DNA of 27,828 bases from Krumholzibacterium sp965370495 (GTDB lineage: Bacteria > Krumholzibacteriota > Krumholzibacteriia > Krumholzibacteriales > Krumholzibacteriaceae). The translations under genes and the position numbers were made by a program. This document shows, piece after piece, positions 23,469 to 27,828 of this stretch. The notes beneath the pieces are model-generated. The model was not told the DNA's origin. It made no database searches and was given only the letters and a program-made list of their open reading frames with translations. The DNA lies in the NCBI GenBank assembly GCA_965370495.1, contig CBDUUV010000022.1, positions 1-27,828 on the forward strand. Reading direction: 5' to 3'. How positions within the stretch are numbered: position 1 is the first letter of the stretch; each line of letters starts with the position of its first letter.

Positions 23469-24047
23469 TCATGAAAGATTGTGAAGGACGCGTTTTGCCA
23501 CAGACTTGAGAGTATCAAATACGCCAGGCCCGTTTACAGCTACGGCCTCAAATGCAGGATAATGTTTCGGATTGAGTTCTTCCTCAAGGACAGGGACCTG
23601 GATCGCGTCGGGCAGGTCCCTCTTGTTATACTGGATGGCATATGGTACATCATCAAGCTTGATACTGTACTCTGCAAGGTTCTCGTGGAGATTATAGAGG
23701 CTTTCAATATTTGCATCGTACCTGCTTCTCTGCGAGTCCGCCACAAATACTACACCGTCGACCCCCCTGAGTATAAGTTTCCTGCTGGCATCATAGTACA
23801 CCTGGCCGGGAACAGTATAGAGGTGAAAACGGGTCTTGAACCCTTTTACAGTACCCAGTTCGAGAGGAAGAAAATCAAAGAAAAGAGTCCTGTCCATCTC
23901 GGTCGCAAGAGTTATAAGCTTACCCTTGGTGTCAGGAGAAACCTTCTCGTATATGTATTGGATATTGGTCGTCTTACCACACAACCCGGGACCATAGTAG
24001 ACTATCTTGATATTGATTTCCCTCGACGAATAATTGATTAGAGACAA
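23469..24047 (-). CDS. mglA: MglA-type small GTPase with TTG start
   Basis: MglA is a Ras-like GTPase that marks a cell pole and drives motility or polarity in Myxococcus and relatives. The 192-residue protein has the P-loop GPGLCGKTT at residues 19-27, the MglA-specific TVPGQVYYDASRKLIL region with VDGVVFVADSQ, and QYNKRDLP as the base-recognition motif. The start is TTG at 24047, behind AGGGG; the resulting MSLINYSSREINIK matches the conserved N-terminus. It lies 12 bp after its partner mglB. Confidence 0.95.
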   Translation of the reverse strand: MSLINYSSREINIKIVYYGPGLCGKTTNIQYIYEKVSPDTKGKLITLATEMDRTLFFDFLPLELGTVKGFKTRFHLYTVPGQVYYDASRKLILRGVDGVVFVADSQRSRYDANIESLYNLHENLAEYSIKLDDVPYAIQYNKRDLPDAIQVPVLEEELNPKHYPAFEAVAVNGPGVFDTLKSVAKRVLHNLS

Positions 24048-24059
24048 TTCTTTATCCCC

Positions 24060-24560
24060 TTAATCCGAGAACAGGCTATCTATCTCGAGTTCAGCTCCTG
24101 CTGTAAATTCTTCATCGAAATCCGACGAGTATTCTTCATTCTCATATTCGAGCTTGTCGTAAAGATGGAGAATGACGGTAGTCAGATTATCGACTGCTTT
24201 CTTTGTCCTCAGACGCACCAGGCCAAGAGTCGTTTTCTTGTCGAAAAGTATGACAAGGATGATATCCTGTTCGACACGGGAAAGATACATGCTTTCATTG
24301 CTTCCCTGATGATACAGGGTCGAAAAGTCCTTTTCGCCGATCAGCTTTGCCAACTGGGCATTGGCCTCGAAATCAGCTGCACAGAGCGAGGCAAAACTAT
24401 ACATATCGAACTGGGGCTCTTCCCCGACGCTGGCAATCAATTGCCCGGTCTTGTCCAGCAATATCACACTTGTGGCATTCGAATTTTTCAACAGCTCCTG
24501 GATGGTAGTATTGATTGCATAGTAATCCTCTTCGAATACCTTCCAGTTTGTTCTGACCAT
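24060..24560 (-). CDS. mglB: MglB-type roadblock/LC7 protein
   Basis: MglB-like roadblock proteins form dimers that act on MglA as GTPase-activating partner. The 166-residue protein has the roadblock fold from about residue 15 with SVILLDKTGQLIASVGE, a central helix, and VEQDIILVILFDKKTTLGLVR. The last 30 residues are strongly acidic. Adjacent mglB-mglA order supports the pair assignment. The Shine-Dalgarno is weak. Confidence 0.9.
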   Translation of the reverse strand: MVRTNWKVFEEDYYAINTTIQELLKNSNATSVILLDKTGQLIASVGEEPQFDMYSFASLCAADFEANAQLAKLIGEKDFSTLYHQGSNESMYLSRVEQDIILVILFDKKTTLGLVRLRTKKAVDNLTTVILHLYDKLEYENEEYSSDFDEEFTAGAELEIDSLFSD

Positions 24561-24603
24561 CGCTATTCTCGCTTTCCCTCACTTGAAATCGATCTGTACC
24601 CTG

Positions 24604-25203
24604 TTAAATCGGTTCCCTTCCTTCCAGAGCTTTTGAAATAGTCCCCTTGTCAACAAATTCCAATGTACTTCCGAGAGGAATACCTCTCATAAGTCTCGTG
24701 ACCTTGACATCCTGATCCCTGAACATTCTCGAGATATACAATGATGTCGTATCACCTTCGATACTGGGATTTGTTGCTATGATCAGTTCCATGATTCCTT
24801 CTTTTTCGACTCTTTCCTTCAGTTCCGAAAGATTCAACTCTTCGGGTCCGATTCCATCAAGCGGTGAAAGAACTCCGTGTAAAACATGGTAGCGGCCCCG
24901 ATACTGTCCGGATCCTTCAAGAATGTAAACGTCGGCCGGCCGTTCAACGATGCATAACACGCCTTCGGCCCTTGACTTGTCGCAGCAGATACTGCAGATT
25001 TCACCTTCCGTGAGACTTCCGCATCTGTTGCAAAATCCGATCTTGTCTTTGACTTGCTGGAGTGTTTCGGCAAAACCCCTGACCTCCCCGTCTTCCATAT
25101 CAAGAACTGCAAATGCAAGTCTGCGAGCCGTTTTCTCACCTACTCCCGGCAACTTTCTGAAATGATCCACTAGAGCCTGAAGCAGTGGAAGCCCGTAATT
25201 CAT
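24604..25203 (-). CDS. recR: Recombination mediator RecR
   Basis: RecR acts with RecO and RecF to load RecA at gaps. The 199-residue protein has the helix-hairpin-helix KLPGVGEKTARRLAF, a four-cysteine zinc finger (Cys58, Cys61, Cys70, Cys73) and a TOPRIM domain with CIVERPADVYILEGSG and ATNPSIEGDTTSLYI. ATG at 25203 is preferred over the adjacent GTG at 25206 because GGGAG then lies 6 nt upstream. The dnaX-ybaB-recR order is conserved across bacteria. Confidence 0.97.
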   Translation of the reverse strand: MNYGLPLLQALVDHFRKLPGVGEKTARRLAFAVLDMEDGEVRGFAETLQQVKDKIGFCNRCGSLTEGEICSICCDKSRAEGVLCIVERPADVYILEGSGQYRGRYHVLHGVLSPLDGIGPEELNLSELKERVEKEGIMELIIATNPSIEGDTTSLYISRMFRDQDVKVTRLMRGIPLGSTLEFVDKGTISKALEGREPI

Positions 25204-25220
25204 CACTTTCTCCCTGTGTG

Positions 25221-25237
25221 AAGCAAGAACCTTGCCT
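25221..25237 (-). promoter_or_regulatory. Small hairpin before recR
   Basis: GCAAG-GTT-CTTGC with flanking A/T pairs forms a compact stem-loop about 18 nt before the recR start, in a 94-bp gap that shows no other clear signal. Confidence 0.25.
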
Positions 25238-25297
25238 TAAACCTTCATGTAGCAGGAAAATACAAAAACACTGGATTCTGCACAGTATTACCGAAAA

Positions 25298-25609
25298 TCA
25301 GAATAACCCTGGAAGCGGCATACCACCTGTAAGCGAGCTCATCTCGTTGCTCACCATCTCGTCAACCTGTGTTTTTGCTTCATTAACAGCTGCAATAACA
25401 AGGTCCTCGAGCATCTCTACATCGGAAGAATCGACGACTTCGGGGTCTATCTTCATTGAGACAACCTGGTGCTGCCCGTTCATGACCACCTTGACCATCC
25501 CTCCACCTGCAGAAGACTCTACAGTCTGTTCAGCCAGTTTTGCCTGCATTTCAGCCATCCTGGCCTGTACCTGCTGCGCCTGTTTGAGAAGTTTTCCGAT
25601 ATCCTTCAT
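25298..25609 (-). CDS. YbaB/EbfC nucleoid-associated DNA-binding protein
   Basis: The 103-residue protein matches YbaB/EbfC: MKDIGKLLKQAQQVQARMAE at the N-terminal helix, then VKVVMNGQHQVVSMKIDPEVV, a C-terminal helix and a short proline/glycine tail. The dimer binds DNA and may act in nucleoid organisation or with DnaX and RecR. AGGAG lies before the ATG, and the gene follows dnaX by 15 bp. Confidence 0.94.
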   Translation of the reverse strand: MKDIGKLLKQAQQVQARMAEMQAKLAEQTVESSAGGGMVKVVMNGQHQVVSMKIDPEVVDSSDVEMLEDLVIAAVNEAKTQVDEMVSNEMSSLTGGMPLPGLF

Positions 25610-25624
25610 TCCCTGCTCCTTCTG

Positions 25625-27457
25625 CTATTCCTTGTATATCTCACCATCGAATTCTTCCATGATTTTCCTGACCATGGGTGTGTCATCCAGAAGTTTCTGT
25701 AAAAGTTTATCGTCTGGCCCGGTTATCGGAGCCTTTTTCTCTGTTTTTTCCTCAGCTTCTGAAATTACAGGTATGACATCGGCCGATTCACCCGCCTCGA
25801 CGACAAATTTTCTGCCATAGAACCTTTCAAGGTGTGTTTCGATATAACGCTTATTCTTTGCTTCACGCACCATTTCACAGGCAAACCTGTTCTGAGAGCT
25901 GAAAGCCAGCAGCAGTCTGTCACCATCAACCGCTTCTACCCTCGCCGACATAAGCCAGATACCCAGTGTCAGTTTTGATTCCCTCACCTGTGCAAGAAAT
26001 CTTTCCCATTGATTCTTCCCACCCAGTTGGGACAGTGCGGGATCATCATGCGAAATACCTGTCTGCATTGAATGGTCAATCGCCGCCGAAGCCTTCTTGG
26101 AAGATGGCTGGTCTTCTGGAGCAGGCTTCACAGAGCTTAAGCGAAAAGTTTCGTTGATACCTGTGGCGCCGAGATCACCCTTCGGAGCTATCGAGGCGTT
26201 TCCACCGGTTTTCCCACCGGACGGGCTGGCTATTCCAGTACCGGCACCAGATATCTCTGTAGATCCGTCTGCAACTGCCCGTGCCGCTCCTCCACCCCGC
26301 CGGGTACTCCCTGCGTTCCCTGTACCACCTTCATCGATCCTCCTGATCAGTTCAGATATTTCTACCGAGGATTCCCACGAAGCAGCTTCCGTGACTGCGG
26401 CTTCAAGATAGTACCTGGGCTGGCTCGAATTCTTCAGTTCCCTGAAAGCCTGCGCCGCCAACCGGAAAAGGAATAACAGGTCCTCCGTGCGAAACACCCC
26501 TGCGATTCCACGAAGTTCAAGTAACTCATCAGATGTAAGATCGAGCCATTCAGGCGAATCTTTATCCACACTCAGTACTATCAGATTCCTGATTCCCTCG
26601 AGATAGGCAAGAAAGAACTCCTCGAGATCCAGCCCCGAAGATACGACCTGATCGATGATCCCAAGCGCGCCTTTCCTGTCTCTCCGGCTTATCGTTGAGA
26701 GTAGTTCTGCTATTATCTTTGAATCAACCAGCCCGAGCACACGGCGCACGATCTCCAGGTCTATCCTGTCATCCAGAGCAGCTATGCACTGATCAAGCAG
26801 GCTTTCAGCATCCCTCATACTTCCGTCGGCACGACGGGAAATGAGAAGCAGTGCTTCCCGGTCGAACTCTATCTTTTCATCGTTGCATATTCTCTCGAGC
26901 TGCCCCGTAAGCTCAGGAATCTCCAGTCTCTTGAAGTTGAATCTCTGGCATCTCGAGAGGATAGTGGCCGGAACTTTATGCGGTTCTGTCGTAGCAAATA
27001 TCAGGTACACATGCGAGGGGGGTTCCTCGAGGGTCTTGAGCAGAGCATTAAACGCCTGGGGCGTAAGCATATGGACTTCGTCTATAATATATATCTTGGA
27101 TAAACTCTGCGAGGGCGCATATCCGATCTTCTCCCTGAGATCCCTGATCTCATCTATACCACGGTTCGAAGCACCGTCGATTTCTATCATATCGAGATGC
27201 CTGCCATCGTTAACAGACGTACACGAGGAACACTTGTCACAGGGTTCGCTTCCCTGCCGATTTTCGCAGTTGATGACTTTGGCAAGCAATCTCGCCGTCG
27301 AAGTCTTTCCGCACCCTCTCGGCCCCGAAAAAAGATAGGCATGAGCCAGTCTGCCCTTCTCCACAGCCTTACGCAGAGTCAGTGTGACATGCTCCTGACC
27401 GATCACATCTGTAAATTTCCTGGGACGCCATTTTCTGGCAAGCACAAGATAAGCCAT
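25625..27457 (-). CDS. dnaX: DNA polymerase III subunits gamma and tau
   Basis: DnaX is the ATPase of the clamp loader and organises the replisome. The 610 residues have Walker A GPRGCGKT at 45-52, zinc-module cysteines 64, 73, 76 and 79 as in E. coli, DEVHML at 126-131 and the sensor TTEPHKVPATILSRCQRF at about 155-172. A Gly/Ser/Ala-rich linker (about 380-460) leads to the C-terminal tau-like region. I start at the ATG at 27457, matching MAYLVLARKWRP of homologues; a longer frame to 27514 enters the SRP RNA. No clear slippery site for making gamma was found. Confidence 0.97.
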   Translation of the reverse strand: MAYLVLARKWRPRKFTDVIGQEHVTLTLRKAVEKGRLAHAYLFSGPRGCGKTSTARLLAKVINCENRQGSEPCDKCSSCTSVNDGRHLDMIEIDGASNRGIDEIRDLREKIGYAPSQSLSKIYIIDEVHMLTPQAFNALLKTLEEPPSHVYLIFATTEPHKVPATILSRCQRFNFKRLEIPELTGQLERICNDEKIEFDREALLLISRRADGSMRDAESLLDQCIAALDDRIDLEIVRRVLGLVDSKIIAELLSTISRRDRKGALGIIDQVVSSGLDLEEFFLAYLEGIRNLIVLSVDKDSPEWLDLTSDELLELRGIAGVFRTEDLLFLFRLAAQAFRELKNSSQPRYYLEAAVTEAASWESSVEISELIRRIDEGGTGNAGSTRRGGGAARAVADGSTEISGAGTGIASPSGGKTGGNASIAPKGDLGATGINETFRLSSVKPAPEDQPSSKKASAAIDHSMQTGISHDDPALSQLGGKNQWERFLAQVRESKLTLGIWLMSARVEAVDGDRLLLAFSSQNRFACEMVREAKNKRYIETHLERFYGRKFVVEAGESADVIPVISEAEEKTEKKAPITGPDDKLLQKLLDDTPMVRKIMEEFDGEIYKE

Positions 27458-27485
27458 CAGAGAACCACCCCTGTCAACGGTTTCA

Positions 27486-27759
27486 GAGATCGTGCACCCG
27501 ATTCTGAAAGGCAACCCCGGCTCTTACGACAGGGTTAACTCCGATCAGGCTGTCCACGGCACACAAGAATGACTGCGTACCGCTGCTACCTTCCGGTCCT
27601 GACGGGGTTTGCAGGTCCTTGTTGCGCGGGGGCCTGGTCATCAATGCCACTTCCCGCCGTCGATCGCTCGGAAACTACACTCCCTCGATCGGGAATTCAG
27701 CCCCGCTATAGCGGATTTCGAGTACAGGGCACCGCTACCTCCCCGCCTAGCACGATCTC
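27486..27759 (-). ncRNA. ffs: Large bacterial signal recognition particle RNA (Alu domain present)
   Basis: The domain IV hallmark GTCAGGACCGGAAGGTAGCA is present, the site that binds Ffh. The 5' part GTGCTAGGCGGGGAGGTAGC followed by GGTGCCCTGTA is nearly identical to the start of the Bacillus subtilis scRNA, so the Alu domain is present. The first ten bases GAGATCGTGC pair perfectly with the last ten GCACGATCTC, closing a 274-nt RNA. It lies directly upstream of dnaX, as in Bacillus. It is therefore the large form, not the roughly 100-nt form of enterobacteria. Confidence 0.92.
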
Positions 27760-27771
27760 AAAAAGGACAAA

Positions 27772-27828
27772 TGGTGGAGATGAGCGGACTCGAACCGCCG
27801 ACCCCCTCGTTGCGAACGAGATGCTCTC
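27772..27828 (-). tRNA. tRNA-Ala, anticodon CGC (5' half beyond window)
   Basis: The visible 57 nt run from the D stem to an encoded CCA end at 27772. The anticodon stem TCTCG/CGAGG encloses TTCGCAA, giving anticodon CGC for GCG. The T arm is GGCGG-TTCGAGT-CCGCT. The 3' acceptor CATCTCC plus A73 has U at position 70, which fits the alanine G3-U70 identity pair; position 3 lies outside the window. Only 12 nt separate it from the SRP RNA. Confidence 0.9.

Noticed and set aside
25744..25749. A-rich run in dnaX as a frameshift site for making gamma
   Set aside because: The six A residues are read as GAA AAA ACA, not in the A-AAA-AAN phase needed, and lie near the C-terminus.
27541..27645. Small (about 100-nt) SRP RNA
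   Set aside because: The conserved core alone suggested this, but the upstream Alu-type sequence and the perfect 10-bp pairing of 27750-27759 with 27486-27495 show the large form.
1..27828. Mobile elements, CRISPR arrays, prophage or defence islands
   Set aside because: No transposase, integrase, terminal repeats or regularly spaced direct repeats of CRISPR size were seen; all identifiable genes are core functions on one strand.

Overview
This window reads as a stretch of core chromosome from a free-living, Gram-negative-type bacterium outside the well-studied Proteobacteria. Two lipoproteins with N-terminal lipobox cysteines, a Wza-type polysaccharide export protein, a sedoheptulose-7-phosphate isomerase and an LpoA-like protein point to an outer membrane. 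SpoVG, a bactofilin-free MglA/MglB polarity pair beside dnaX-recR, and a large Bacillus-type SRP RNA with an Alu domain suggest a deep-branching phylum (for example FCB-like or deltaproteobacteria-like lineages). I cannot fix the phylum from the sequence alone. There are no insertion sequences, phage genes, CRISPR arrays or rRNA genes.

Every recognised gene lies on the minus strand, so transcription runs from the right edge to the left. From the right: a tRNA-Ala(CGC) cut by the window edge, the 274-nt SRP RNA 12 nt behind it, then dnaX, ybaB/ebfC and recR (replication and repair), mglB and mglA (polarity GTPase system), pgpA, cinA, a divergent ychF-like ATPase and thpR. After a 395-bp gap holding the recA promoter come recA, recX and alaS (recX and alaS overlap by 4 bp). 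An envelope block follows: an SLBB polysaccharide export protein, gmhA, a UbiA-family phosphoribosyltransferase-like enzyme and a DUF362 protein. Next is ispE, spoVG, tRNA-Gln(TTG), prs, rplY and pth. A strong sigma-70-like promoter then serves rpsF, rpsR, rplI, and probably a phosphomannomutase and manC. The left end holds a lipoprotein foldase, a bifunctional nuclease (DUF151), a gamma-carbonic-anhydrase family protein and the start of an LpoA-like lipoprotein.

Two blocks match gene orders known from Bacillus subtilis: tRNA / SRP RNA / dnaX / ybaB / recR, and ispE / spoVG / prs / ctc(rplY) / pth. These point to ancient conserved synteny rather than recent transfer. Pmm plus ManC would supply GDP-mannose, and GmhA a heptose phosphate, for a surface polysaccharide exported through the SLBB protein.

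I did not find a clear new defence or mobile system. The items most worth a second look are the large Alu-bearing SRP RNA directly behind a tRNA, a phosphomannomutase whose only well-placed start is ATC behind a perfect Shine-Dalgarno, a terminator placed as an attenuator just before prs, iterated repeats upstream of the rpsF promoter with two leader hairpins, and a 10-bp-period direct repeat on the recA promoter.
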